Part shown: positions 44,369 through 54,118 of the stretch, piece after piece
Layout of the letters: each line of letters begins with the position of its first letter
How positions within the stretch are numbered: position 1 is the first letter of the stretch
Assembly (NCBI GenBank): GCA_021186555.1
Contig: JAJKFL010000013.1
Location: 31,452,743-31,516,742, forward strand
DNA length: 64,000 nucleotides
Source of the DNA: Reticulitermes speratus
Lineage: Eukaryota; Arthropoda; Insecta; Blattodea; Rhinotermitidae
Direction: 5' to 3'
Made by a program: the position numbers and the translations under genes
Notes under the pieces: generated by a model
What the model was told of the DNA's origin: nothing
Seen by the model: only the letters and a program-made list of their open reading frames with translations
Database searches by the model: none

Positions 44369-44763
44369 GCCGATCCCAGTGGCCGTGCGGTCTAAGGCGT
44401 GGGTCTGCGGCCGCTCGCTTACTAGGATCGTGGGTTCGAATCCCACCGGGGGCATGGATGTTTGTGTTGTGTTTCTTGTAAGGACGGTAATATGGAACGT
44501 AAAGTGACATGAAGGACGAAAGGATTTAAACAGTACAAATATGGATCAAAGGGAAAAAACCCCGGACAGGCAAAAAAAAAAATCCCGCCGGGGGCATGGA
44601 TGTCTGTCTCTTGTGAGTGTTGTGTGTTGTCTTTGCGACGGGCTGGTCACTCGTCCAGAGGAGTCCTACCGAGTGTGGTGTGTCTAAATGTGTGATCGTG
44701 AAGCGTCGTACAATGACGAGGCCTAGGCCCCCTAAGGGCTGTCGAGCCATAGGGGAAAAAAAA
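44369..44763 (+). mobile_element. SINE-B with internal insertion, target duplication
   Basis: tRNA-Leu-like head (ggtctaaggcgtgggtctg), perfect B box GGTTCGAATCC (44433-44443), body from 44583, A9 tail. 13-bp perfect target duplication ACTTCCCACATTA (44356-44368, 44764-44776). The head and body are separated by a ~120-bp poly(A)-ended segment (44462-44581) flanked by near-identical 'gggggcatggatg' copies. Confidence 0.92.
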
Positions 44764-44776
44764 ACTTCCCACATTA

Positions 44777-45015
44777 ATTGTCCAATTATGGTCAAATTCG
44801 GTATAAACCAATCTGCAAGCAATTAGGTTCAGCATCTATAAGTGTCGCGAAAATCGGCGAGGCAAAAACCATACATTTCCCTATGGGCTTAAATAAAATT
44901 ACATTTACACGTGTACCGTGAAAGCATATGATATTCAAAAAGTGAAAAACACTCTGGTAAGGCCTGTTCCCTATGTCACGGTGTAGAACATGTGCAATTT
45001 GTTGAACATCTGTTT
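44777..45015. repeat. Repeat F module, continuation
   Basis: Continues the array interrupted by SINE-B: 'aattcggtataaaccaatct', 'cgcgaaaatcggcgaggc'. Confidence 0.55.
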
Positions 45016-45284
45016 CAGAACTTAATTTAAATGATTGGAACAATATTGACAGAAAAAAATTTTCGCTCGCGTGTTGTAGAGCCCAAATTGAAATAGATTA
45101 TTGACTATGGGAGCCAGCGTTTCAAGCAAAGGCTACGCGAAACACAGTGGGTCACGCAGACACTGCAAAATGGCCGCATCGTCCGCCATCATCGAAAAAC
45201 AAAGCACATTGATTTACAATAGTGTTGATTAAAAAAAGCTGAATGTGTTATTTCAGTTGCTGCTCGCGCCATATTTCAGGATCT

Positions 45285-45490
45285 TTGTCGCCGTCCTCTC
45301 AGTGCAGAGGTCCAGGTTCTATCCCAGAGATCTGTGATGAAGAAGCTGACACTGAGACAGGTTTCTGTCCGAATACTTCAATTTTCCCCTACCAATTATC
45401 ATTTCACCAATTATTCCTACCCACTCATGCATCACACACCGGATGGACAATGTGCCAATTACAGGGTGCATTTCCACAGCCATAGACTCA
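45285..45490 (+). mobile_element. SINE-C fragment
   Basis: Degenerate B box AGGTTCTATCCC at ~45312-45323, then 'gacactgagacaggtttctg' and 'tccgaatacttcaattttcc', the SINE-C body order. Head mostly lost. Confidence 0.6.
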
Positions 45491-45587
45491 TCCCTCAATT
45501 ATGACAAGTGTCGGGGTGGACAGTTATGGTTGCATTCATAGTTCTGTCATTCTTGACAGAACTTATTACACAACCTACTTCAAATAC

Positions 45588-45900
45588 TAGCTGCATGGAG
45601 CACAGAACTTCTTGAGAACTTAGGAATCAGGAATTCCCCCGTACTTCGTGGAACCCGAATGTTCGTTACCGTTCTCAAAACAGCCCACCATTGGCCTCTA
45701 CCACGAACCCCTACCAGTACAAAACTCTCATCCAATTTCCTTAAGATCCGCTTTAATATTATCCTCCCTTATACGCCCAAGACTTAGTGGTATTTTTCCT
45801 GCACATTTTCCTGCCAAAATGTATTTTCTATCACGGGTGCCACACGCTTCGTCTATCTCATCCCCCCTGTTTTGATCGCCCTCATAACACAGGATCATTA
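45588..45900 (-). mobile_element. NLR-2 3' region
   Basis: Minus-strand match to 46925-47480 from the tail side (catggagcacagaacttctt) through 'ttaatattatcctcccttat' (the DNI segment). Diverged. Confidence 0.75.
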
Positions 45901-46043
45901 TTTTATCTGACAACTATCGTATGTTTCTTAGCACCATTACTCCGCCGCGTGTGTAGGGCGTCGGAAGAATAGGCTACATTAATACGATAAACAAGCAGAC
46001 AAGAAGCGGTAACCGACAGTTGTCAGATAAAATAACGACCTTA
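45892..46043. repeat. Inverted repeat, ~24-bp arms
   Basis: 'ttattttatctgacaactat' at 45899 and its near-exact complement at 46018-46040. Spacer ~100 bp. Unknown element. Confidence 0.75.
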
Positions 46044-46289
46044 TATCTGGCGAATAGTACACACTGCAAAACAACACATGAAGTTTATCTTTACGCAACT
46101 TCCATCATCCTCCTGTCACTTAACGCCCCCCCCCCCTCCGCCTCAAAAGACCACTTATTCTCTTTAGCGCCCTTTTCTCGAAACCCGAATACAGTTTATT
46201 AGCCACTAGGCAGTGCTCTCTATCATACGGACTGTAAAAAATTATGTGAATTAAGATATCTGTCTTACAGTCTAGGATATAACGCCAAT

Positions 46290-46400
46290 TGAAATACCCT
46301 GAAGACGTGGGCAGCAAGCTCCTCCGAAACATGTGTACCTATATACCAATCCACGCGGCGTCATAACCCAGAAAACTGAAATCTAACCCTCAAACCTCGC
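46290..46400 (+). mobile_element. Penelope-like LTR remnant with hammerhead-like motif
   Basis: CTGAAGA (46299-46305), hairpin remnant, CCGAAAC, ATGT, GTA (46335-46337). Stem I no longer pairs. The downstream 'cgcggcgtcataacccagaa' parallels the PS family flank, linking the two families. Confidence 0.5.
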
Positions 46401-46786
46401 ATTTCTGTCAGTCGTTCTTAGGGAAGTAGCGACTTCTAACATCTGACAGTACGTACAGCAGAGCGGACTGCGTCATCACGACACAACAGCTTGCAACGTG
46501 CCACCAGGGCGCGTCGTAATAAGGCACGTAACGTCAAGCTTGTGTTCCAGAGATGACTGCAGGGCATTCTAATACATACTCGGGATTTGAACAGCTTCCC
46601 CCAGATTTTCCAGTACTTTCAAACAGGCCACGGCGATTCCTTTCAAAATGTTTACGTATTCAACACAGATGACAAGACATATTCTGTTAATTTTTATGTA
46701 ACTCATACCGTGCATATTCTTATACTTAATACATCAACCAACTTATGCACTTAACAAAATACATCCAGAAGTACAAAATTCCTATA
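46401..46786. other. Unassigned, with ACCGTGCAT motif
   Basis: 46709-46717 'accgtgcat' is the terminal motif shared with other hammerhead loci. The rest is unassigned. Confidence 0.4.
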
Positions 46787-46919
46787 AAACTCCTACATGT
46801 TTCGGCACTGAGGTGTCTTCATCAGGCAGTCATTCTGAACAAAGGCGTAAAGGCCAGCACGCTTAACCTAGTCAATGATGGCACCTCGGTGCCGAAACAT
46901 GTAGGAGTTTGATAGGAGT
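46787..46919. mobile_element. Head-to-head hammerhead pair (Penelope-like)
   Basis: Minus copy 46832-46787: stem I with 4 of 5 pairs (ACTGC with GGAGT), CTGATGA (46825-46819), a CAC..GTG hairpin, GAAAC, AT, GTA. Plus copy 46870-46910: core decayed to TCAATGA but with a perfect GGCAC..GTGCC hairpin, GAAAC, AT, GTA. It abuts the NLR-2 copy. Confidence 0.65.
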
Positions 46920-46924
46920 TTTAT

Positions 46925-47480
46925 ACTTAACTATAATTTTGCCTGTTGTTTTGTATGGGTGTGAGACTTGGTCTCTCACACTGAGGGAAGAACATAGGCT
47001 GAGGGTGTTCGAGAATAGGGTGCTGAGGAGGATATTTGGGCCTAAGAGGGACGAGGTAACAGGGGAGTGGAGAAGACTACATAACGAGGAACTTAATGAT
47101 TTGTACTCATCACCAAATATTATTCGGGTGATCAAATAAAGAAGAATGAGGTGGGCGGGGCATGTAGTATGTATGGGTGAGGGGAGAGGTGAATACAGGA
47201 TTTTGGTGGGGAGACCTGAGGGAAGGAGACCACTTGGAAGACACAGGCGTAGATGGGAGGATAATATTAAAATGGATCTTCAAGAAGTGGGATGGGGGGG
47301 GAGGCATGGACTGGATTGATATGACTCAGGATAGGGACAGGTGGCGGGCTCTTGTAAGTGCGGTAATGAACCTTCGGGTTCCATAAAACGCGGGGAATTT
47401 CTTGACTAGCTGACAACCTGCTAGCTTCTCAAGAAGGACTCTGCTGCATGGAGTTAGTTAGTTAGTTTAGTTTAGTTGGT
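46925..47480 (+). pseudogene. NLR-2 reverse-transcriptase C-terminal pseudogene
   Basis: Best NLR-2 copy. [59 protein letters not shown], then a stop at ~47137. It resumes with RRMRWAGHV, '[20 protein letters not shown]' and KMDLQEVG, a frameshift near 47290, and [18 protein letters not shown]. It is followed by the conserved 3' UTR and a TTAG-type tail (47450-47470). This is the post-RT C-terminal region of a non-LTR ORF2. The catalytic domain is absent. Confidence 0.88.
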
Positions 47481-47799
47481 TAATGTAATAAATATATTCT
47501 GTTAAGTTAAAATAAAGTGGTTAAATAGCCCAAAAATCAATTATTCAAAAAACATGGCACGTTAACTTTGAATTCAAAACTATGAGCAATGCATACAGTG
47601 TTTCAGTGGCACAGCCTGAAGGGCAGCTCTAAGCGAGATGGAATTACATTTAAATAGCTGTGAGTGAACTCATCTGGGTTTGGATGTGGTCCAGGGGCGG
47701 GTTTTCGTCAACTTCTAACTCCTGAAGACGAACTCTGCTTCATGAACTGCATTCATGGCTGAACATACTCGTTCGCGTCATATGACGCCATCGGTCTTT
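47481..47799. other. Unassigned sequence
   Basis: Nothing recognised; a faint NLR-2-like 3' phrase near 47690-47745. Confidence 0.4.
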
Positions 47800-47855
47800 T
47801 ATAAATTTATTTCTGTTTCGGAGGAATTTTCTACCGCCATCTTCAGGGCAGGTCT
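47800..47855 (-). mobile_element. Penelope-like hammerhead remnant
   Basis: Minus: CTGAAGA (47846-47840), extra T, GGCGGTAG..TTCCTCC, GAAAC (47819-47815), AGAAAT. Cleavage triplet missing. Confidence 0.45.
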
Positions 47856-49020
47856 CGCATATTTAACAGCTCTCTGTAGTACCTATACATGTTAATTGAC
47901 GGGAGGTCCTTGGACCAGACAACGGTTCTTCAATTCTATCCTCAGCAGATGGCGCAGCGTCGTTGCGAGTGCTATCGATATTCAAGTCGATACTGTCTCG
48001 AGCGACATGAATAAAGCATGGCGGGCACACCGCACCAGCGCCCTATTGATCGGCGCTTTCTGCAGCTGGATATACGGCTTTAATGACAACTGCAAGCTTC
48101 TTGTCTTGGGCCTAACTTAAATGTTGTTGTGGTTATTCTACGGCGCGCTCTTAAGAGTCCCAGATGGCAGGACAGGTCAGTGATGAACCGTGAAGAATTT
48201 GGAACACGCGGAAATGGTCTAATCGAGATATTTCCGCAGCATTTGCGTAGGTAAGTGGTTCTTAACCTTTAGTGGAGTTCGTACCTCCTTGGTTTTCAAA
48301 ATATATTCCCGAAGCCCTATCAAAAGTGGTTAAACTAGGTCAGTTATTAAACCCAAAGATATACACAAATATGGCTCTTATATTGCCTAGGTTTGATGGC
48401 TTAATGGAAAGACGAAACTAGTAACCTTAAGAGTTGTAAATTGTGTGGTGCATGACGGTGTTCTGAAATGTACATATTAGCACGTATTCTCTTCCCGCAG
48501 TTGTGCCACGTGCCCGGCAGGAGACACCACCTTCGCTCAAGGAACTGGAAGGCTAGGCGACACGACACACACAGATCAACTAACTCAATCTACTGTCAAG
48601 TGCGCTGCGCCGAGAGGCGAGAAACAGCCGCGCTTTGCTTATTAAAGACACTTTGTCAACATACTGACTTTGCGTCGTGACACAACTGTGGTTAAAAGAA
48701 ACTCCATGGTTCAAAATATAAGAAGTTAGAAAGTTCATACGTGACGTAACAACTGTGGTGCGTCCGCATGTTATGGCCTTTGGAGGATTTCAATTCACTG
48801 AAGCTATTGTTTTGTGCTCTCATATCAATAGCGTGAAACTGGCCATTTCAAACAAAACAATCACAAATGCGAGCATTTTCAATGTGTCCACTTTGTTCGC
48901 AACAAACACAACACGGCCGAAAGCGTGCTAAAAGCACGCCGTGCTGCATGTACCAGCCCTGTCTTTACCATATTCATTCATACGAAAAAACTGTCGACGA
49001 AAAAATAACAAACCCATGCA
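47856..49020. other. Unassigned sequence
   Basis: Moderate GC content. A 74-codon plus frame at 47896-48120 resembles no protein. No repeats seen. Confidence 0.4.
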
Positions 49021-49258
49021 CTCTTTTGGAATTTTACATATCGTAGAATGGTAGTTTCTTACCGACGTTTCGAGACAACCTATCGGTCCCACCCTCAAGG
49101 GTCAGCAACACTTAGGTACGGCATTCTTGGTCTGCTTGACCCTTGAAAATGGGACCGCTAGGTTGTCCCAAAACGTCGGTAAGAAACTACCATTCTACGC
49201 TGCGTAAAATCCCAAAAGAGCGCAGATCTCATTTTCACCGCGGCGGAAGCCTGAAATC
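49021..49258. mobile_element. PS retroelement ends, head-to-head pair
   Basis: 'gaatggtagtttcttaccga' inverted as 'tcggtaagaaactaccattc'. Right arm continues into 'gcgcagatctcattttcacc' and 'gcggcggaagcctgaaatca', the family end. The hammerhead-like series in each arm is mutated at the first core bases (TTGAAAA) and at GAAAC (AAAAC). Confidence 0.8.
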
Positions 49259-49400
49259 ACACAAACGTATTCACGTTGTATTAGTGACTATATTTAATAC
49301 AGGCTTTTCGAAAGCACCGAAAAACGGCTCAGTGAAAAATTACTATTTTGTGTCTACAGGCAACACAATAATTCGTACAGATACATGCAAGGAGTGATCC

Positions 49401-49498
49401 TTTTATCGTGTCCCCGAGCATGGCAGCTTTATCGCATAGAAAGCCTGAATCTGCCGGGACATTCCTTGATAGCTGCGGTGCTCAGGGACACACTAAAA
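49401..49498 (+). mobile_element. ~98-bp inverted-repeat element
   Basis: Arms ttttatcgtgtccccgagca / tgctcagggacacactaaaa. Same family as 42412-42506, opposite orientation. Confidence 0.8.
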
Positions 49499-49589
49499 AC
49501 ACACCCTGCATACGCCTATAATTTTTCGCGCACTCGTGTTCAGTTGTCAGATTTGGAGTTTTCACGGCGCTCAGGATTCACAATACGGC

Positions 49590-49878
49590 ATTCTGGGTTA
49601 TGACACCTTACAGTCTGGTAGGTGAGAGACGTACATAAAGGGTTCTTTCCTACTTGACCGATAAGCGCCAGCCCGACGCTCTAGTGAGTTATTATTAGAC
49701 TTTCTAAAAGTTGTTATCACTGCGATCGTTTGTCTAGCTCCCGCCATCGACTGTTAAACCTCCCCGACATGCGGCGTACGACGCAAAGCTGAAGAAGCGT
49801 TGGGCAGGCGCTTATCGGTCAAGCGGAAAAAAACACCCTATATTATGGCCCTACCAGACGGTGTCATAAGCCAGAATA
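49590..49878. mobile_element. Inverted-repeat element, ~290 bp
   Basis: Ends 'attctgggttatgacacc' and 'ggtgtcataagccagaat'. Second paired blocks cttgaccgataagcgcc / ggcgcttatcggtcaag lie inside. Central part unpaired. Superfamily unknown. Confidence 0.8.
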
Positions 49879-50403
49879 TGAATTATGTTCAACTGATAGT
49901 ATCATGGAAATCGCGTTTTGAATCTTCGCCGGGGCATTCTTTTAGATTTTGCAAAGTTAGATTGATATTTTAGTAAGAATAATGTCATTTCACTACATGG
50001 CCTCGTAAAACACAACGATTATTATCTGGTGCTGCTATTTTATCCTCAGCAAATGGATTAGGTAGAAACTAAATTTTTCCCCCAAATATATGCCATACAA
50101 ATCTGCACTTGCACAATTACATACAGGAGTACTTCTACGGCACAGATCTTCATAAAAAGTTAAACGGTTCAACAATCTGTACAAGGACCTCCTTCATAAT
50201 ATCAGCCCAAGTGTTCACGAGTCACAAGATTAGGGAACAAAAAAAATCCTTTCATTTAATGAAGATTTTAAAAAACCAAAATTTACGGGAAAAAATTATT
50301 CGGTGTTTCAAGCTACGACTGAACCGCAAATTGTACGTAAAACGTCACGCCGACAAGTTGAATGTTGGCGATCTTTTTTTGCGGGTGTTAAAATGTTTTA
50401 GCT
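49879..50403. other. Unassigned sequence
   Basis: The plus open frame 50109-50486 (125 codons) runs into the GAAA microsatellite and has no family features. Confidence 0.4.
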
Positions 50404-50419
50404 GCTTCAGTGAGGGAAG

Positions 50420-50424
50420 GGCGA

Positions 50425-50468
<44 letters not shown>

Positions 50469-50482
50469 ACGAAAGAAAGAAG
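50420..50482. repeat. (GAAA)n microsatellite
   Basis: About 15 GAAA units with one GAAC interruption. Confidence 0.98.
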
Positions 50483-50904
50483 TTGACTGTATTGGAGTTT
50501 ATATTTTTTCAGAAATTTTTTTCGGCCTCTGTGAACCCTCCTCTGCCTCCTTCTTCCGTTTTCGGTAGTTTTCATGGTTTTGTGCGTCAGTTAGTCTCGG
50601 CATGGTGAACCTGTAAAAAACAGCGCCGAGGTGACCCACCTATGTGTACCGAAATGTAAGACGTTAGATGGTGAGAGTGTGAAAATCGTAGGTGATTTTG
50701 ACATGGCCGCCATTTTGGCAGATATCAAGATTTTTCGATGATTCTCTTTTTAGCGTGTAGGCATATTCCTTACCTTTCAAACTATGTATCGTTCACTGCT
50801 GTAATCGAAGTAGGCGCGGAGCACTGTGAAGAAACGTAGGTAACGGGAAAGTCTGACACCGCGAGCGCCGAGGTGACCCACCTTAGTGTACCGAAATGTA
50901 AGAC
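50483..50904. repeat. Unassigned, with a dispersed 49-bp direct repeat
   Basis: 'gcgccgaggtgacccacct' + 'gtgtaccgaaatgtaagacg' occurs at 50621-50669 and 50865-50913. The rest is unassigned. Confidence 0.7.
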
Positions 50905-51110
50905 GTTTTACGTCAAAAAGCGTATTGGACATAAAATATCTGCCTCGTTTTCCTCTACAACTTCTGTTTAAAACATTCTTCACCCCGGTAAATATTTAAT
51001 GAGTTGCGATCGATATGCTATCGATATGCGCGCACAGAAACGGGTACAGGTCCTCACACAGTGTTACTTTTGTCTGATTTTAACCAAAACTGCAATGTGA
51101 CAGGTCTTAG
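50905..51110 (+). mobile_element. Repeat E fragment
   Basis: 'ttggacataaaatatctgcc', 'ttcctctacaacttctgt', then 'cttttgtctgattttaacc', a diverged repeat E order. Confidence 0.5.
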
Positions 51111-51600
51111 CAAATCTGAGGGAAGCACATGACCTAGCAGAACTAAAAAAGCGATAAACTATCAGCTAAAAAGCCCGGGGAACGATAAACTCATATTGGA
51201 AATGGAATTATTATAATGCAGATTCGTGGACAATATGTCGTCGCTCATTTCTTGTTGTAGGGAACGGCCAGTAATAACTTCTTACAGCCTAGTGAGGCGT
51301 TTCTGTACCACCTGCTGGAAGGTAACATACTCTGCGTTTTGCCTAAAGACTGTACTTTGTGTTTATTATGATTTTCAATGTAAACACGATTATTTCCTAA
51401 ACAGCATTAACTAATTGGTGTTTGTAACTGGCACGGACTGCGTTCTCTGTGATGTAGGAATTTAATTTTTATAAGCAATTTAGAAACGTTTCACATGAAG
51501 CTCTGGAACTAACCAGACTACCTCTACCCAAGTCCATTCCCATTTTCAGCCCTAGTATAAATCTCCAGTACAACTTTTCATGAAAATTTATATCGTTTTA
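51111..51600. other. Unassigned sequence
   Basis: Nothing recognised. Confidence 0.4.
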
Positions 51601-51950
51601 TACTGTTCATACCGTGCATTGTCGATAATCAAATCACAATACTCAGTACTGTCTTATCCTTCCTTACATAAGCAGACAGTCTCCACAACACAGTATACCA
51701 GGATTCATTACACAACGCCTACATCTTGACTCATTGACTTTTTATATATTTTTAATATGTACATGGATTGCTAGTTCAGTTTGTGAAGTAGTACTTTGAT
51801 AGGAATCCCTGATGATGATCCCATGAGGGACCGAAACATGTAGGATTCATCAACAAGATATTGTAATATAAAATATCTGGAAACAATATAGAGCATTTTG
51901 TTGGACTGAGTGTTGTGATTTCATGAAACCTTGCTTGCGACTCACCTGTT
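51601..51950 (+). mobile_element. Penelope-like LTR fragment
   Basis: Begins with 'cataccgtgcattgtcgata' (terminal motif shared with 46709 and 60553) and contains the best hammerhead of the window at 51803-51848, followed by a 'gatattgtaatataaaat' region. No ORF. Confidence 0.65.
51803..51848 (+). ncRNA. Hammerhead ribozyme (minimal type I), best copy
   Basis: Stem I: GAATCC (51803-51808) pairs perfectly with GGATTC (51843-51848). Core CTGATGA (51809-51815), then one extra T. Stem II: G-C, A.C mismatch, T-A, CCC/GGG with loop ATGA (51817-51832). GAAA (51833-51836). Stem III is only A-U and C-G around a 2-nt loop (ACATGT, self-complementary). Cleavage would follow A51842 of GTA. Such short stem III hammerheads, thought to work as dimers, are published for Penelope-like elements. 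The extra T after A9 may lower activity. Confidence 0.75.
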
Positions 51951-52059
51951 GTTAGGCTACATGCAGATGGACAGACAGACAGAAAACAGACTAGTTTATG
52001 TGCTTTTAAGTGTGACATCCCATTGTGATATCAATATACAAAGGTAAGGAGTCAAAATA

Positions 52060-52200
52060 ATCTCCTTATATTAATTAAGCTGAAATTTATTAAACAACGT
52101 GTTTCGGCTAACCCATAAAAGATCCATCATACAGTACGATACAAAGGGAAAATTATACATATGCTACACCTATTTTAAATAAAATATAATAAATATAAAA
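52060..52200 (-). mobile_element. Penelope-like hammerhead remnant
   Basis: Minus: CTGTATGATGG (one-base insertion in the core), GGTTAGCC, GAAAC (52105-52101), ACGTTGTT. Decayed. Confidence 0.45.
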
Positions 52201-52319
52201 TATAAAAAATACAAAATGTGCTACACCTTAGATCGAATCTACCTTTATATAAAGTGGAGGTTATTATTGGACGAATATCAGATTTACCCCAAATCTTTTA
52301 GGGTTGACCCCAGTAGAGA

Positions 52320-52680
52320 ATTACACTAACTAACTCCATGAAGCAGAGTCCTTCTTGAGAAGCTAACAGTTCCTCAGCTAGCCAAGAAATTCCCCGCGTT
52401 TTATGGAACTCGAAGGTTCATTACCGCACTCACAACAGCCCGCCACCTGTCCCTATCCTGAGCCATATCAATCCAGTCCATGCCCCCCCCCCAACCCACT
52501 TCTTAGAGACCCATTTTAATATTATCCTCCCATCTACGCCTGGGTCTTCCAAGTTGTCTCCTTCCCTCAGGTCTCCCCACCAAAACCCTGTATGCACCTC
52601 TCCCCTCACCCATACGTGCTACATGCCCCGCCCACCTCATTCTTCTTTATTTTATCACCCGAATAATATTTGGTGATGCA
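52320..52680 (-). mobile_element. NLR-2 3' end
   Basis: Well preserved on the minus strand: TTAG tail side at 52325, 'gagaagctaacagttcctca', [21 protein letters not shown] and GRPEGRR..LGRPRR segments, ending near 52680 (SPNIIR). Frame interrupted. Confidence 0.88.
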
Positions 52681-53893
52681 CTAAAATTATTTAAATAATT
52701 TCGCGAACTGAAACGCCATTTAAGGGCGAATGGGTCACATTATGCGTCCACTCAAAGCATTTCACGCGATGCACACTCAAACGCTACAAATGAAATATTC
52801 CTTATCGCGAAATAAATAAGACTTCGGGGTCTTTCGCTCGCCTTACCTTTCTAGACGGCCTCAAAGGGACGAACGAGGTGCTACCAGCGGCGTCGTCGTA
52901 AGTAAATGAAAGTTATGTTGACCGGAAAAGAACAACAACAATTCCATTACAGCTTTTATCTCCCATCACTTTCAGGTCGTCCACTTATCAAACTACAAAG
53001 CGATATTATTTCTTCTGTTTGCACATTATTACACGCAGCAGAGTTATTTCGTTTACAGTCTGCAACACATGTTATCGAATAGATTCGCAAATCACAACCC
53101 ACAGTTCCTCTTGTTGCGTCCGTTAGTGCAACTGTTAATGGAGACAAAATTTGAAATAGTCCACGAACCCCTTTCATATATATATATATATATATGGCAA
53201 AATACGCCAGTACGAAAGCAGTGCATTAATAGCACATGATAAATATGACCAACAAAATATCAACGTATTTTCGATAATACAATGAAGTTCATAGGCAATA
53301 CCTAGAAGAGTGAAAAATCGAACTGGGACCGTCTCATTGCACAGCTCTCTCTTATGTTTCAGTACCGTACTGACAGTTATGTTATGCCCATACCTTAAAT
53401 TGAAATAGAAGCAGCAATTTAAAATAGGCTATTCCTGGCATCACGTTAACTACCAAGCTTGTGGCCGCAATTAAATAAGGGAAGAGAAAATTAAATGTTC
53501 TTATTTCAAAGCCACAACAAATCTGGCGTGTAGTTTCCATTTCTGTTAAACTATAGCTCAGAGGTTCAGATGTTTCGTATTAAAAGTGAAACTAGGTAAC
53601 AGCCGGCTAATCAAATTTCCCTCAATTGCATGTAAGCATACATCTTTCTGAAACTGGCACCCCAACTCTGCTCAAATAAAGCATATTTTAATACACACAA
53701 AATGTCACTGTCTCTGACAAACTTATGTTCAACACAAGCCCATCAATGCAGCATTTATAATTAGGATTCCCCACGAAAGAAACTCTCGATATGACCTGCA
53801 AATACACATAAGCTTTCAACAGTCCACACCCGCTGGACCTGGCGCTACAACGTTAAAATTTCACTACAAATTATTGACACTACAGTCACTTAC
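52681..53893. other. Unassigned, largely unique-looking; (TA)n
   Basis: (TA)9 microsatellite at 53178-53196. Otherwise no recognised repeats. If the promoter call at 53894-54118 is right, this would be first-intron sequence of a minus-strand gene. Confidence 0.4.
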
Positions 53894-54118
53894 CTTTGCT
53901 GACGATGTGCTGGCTCTTATCCCTGGCCTCCACCAACGTGTCGCTCACTCACCAGGCACCAAACAACCAACAAATTGACTTGATTCACAACTACCGCTGT
54001 ACAACGACAACCACCGACTGCACAACTAACCATCTGACTGCACGGCCTCCTACATCACGTTCCCTACTTCCGCCATTTCCCTCCAGATGGCTCACCCTAC
54101 TGAGCCAACTATGTCGAT
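53894..54118 (-). promoter_or_regulatory. Possible promoter and first exon, minus strand
   Basis: GC-richer island in AT-rich DNA. On the minus strand it ends in AGCAAAG|GTAAGTGA (donor after 53894), a near-perfect splice donor. A second donor-like CTG|GTGAGT lies upstream. At ~54070-54085 the minus strand reads AAATGGCGGAAGT, combining a YY1/Pho-like (GCCAT) and an ETS-like (GGAAGT) site. TGTCGATAG and TTATCGA (54112-54130) resemble DRE promoter motifs. No long frame crosses the segment, so it would be 5' UTR. All inference. Confidence 0.3.

Noticed and set aside
44378-44452. tRNA-Leu-like gene
   Set aside because: Perfect B box, but it is the head of SINE-B with an A tail and target duplication; no sign of an independent tRNA.
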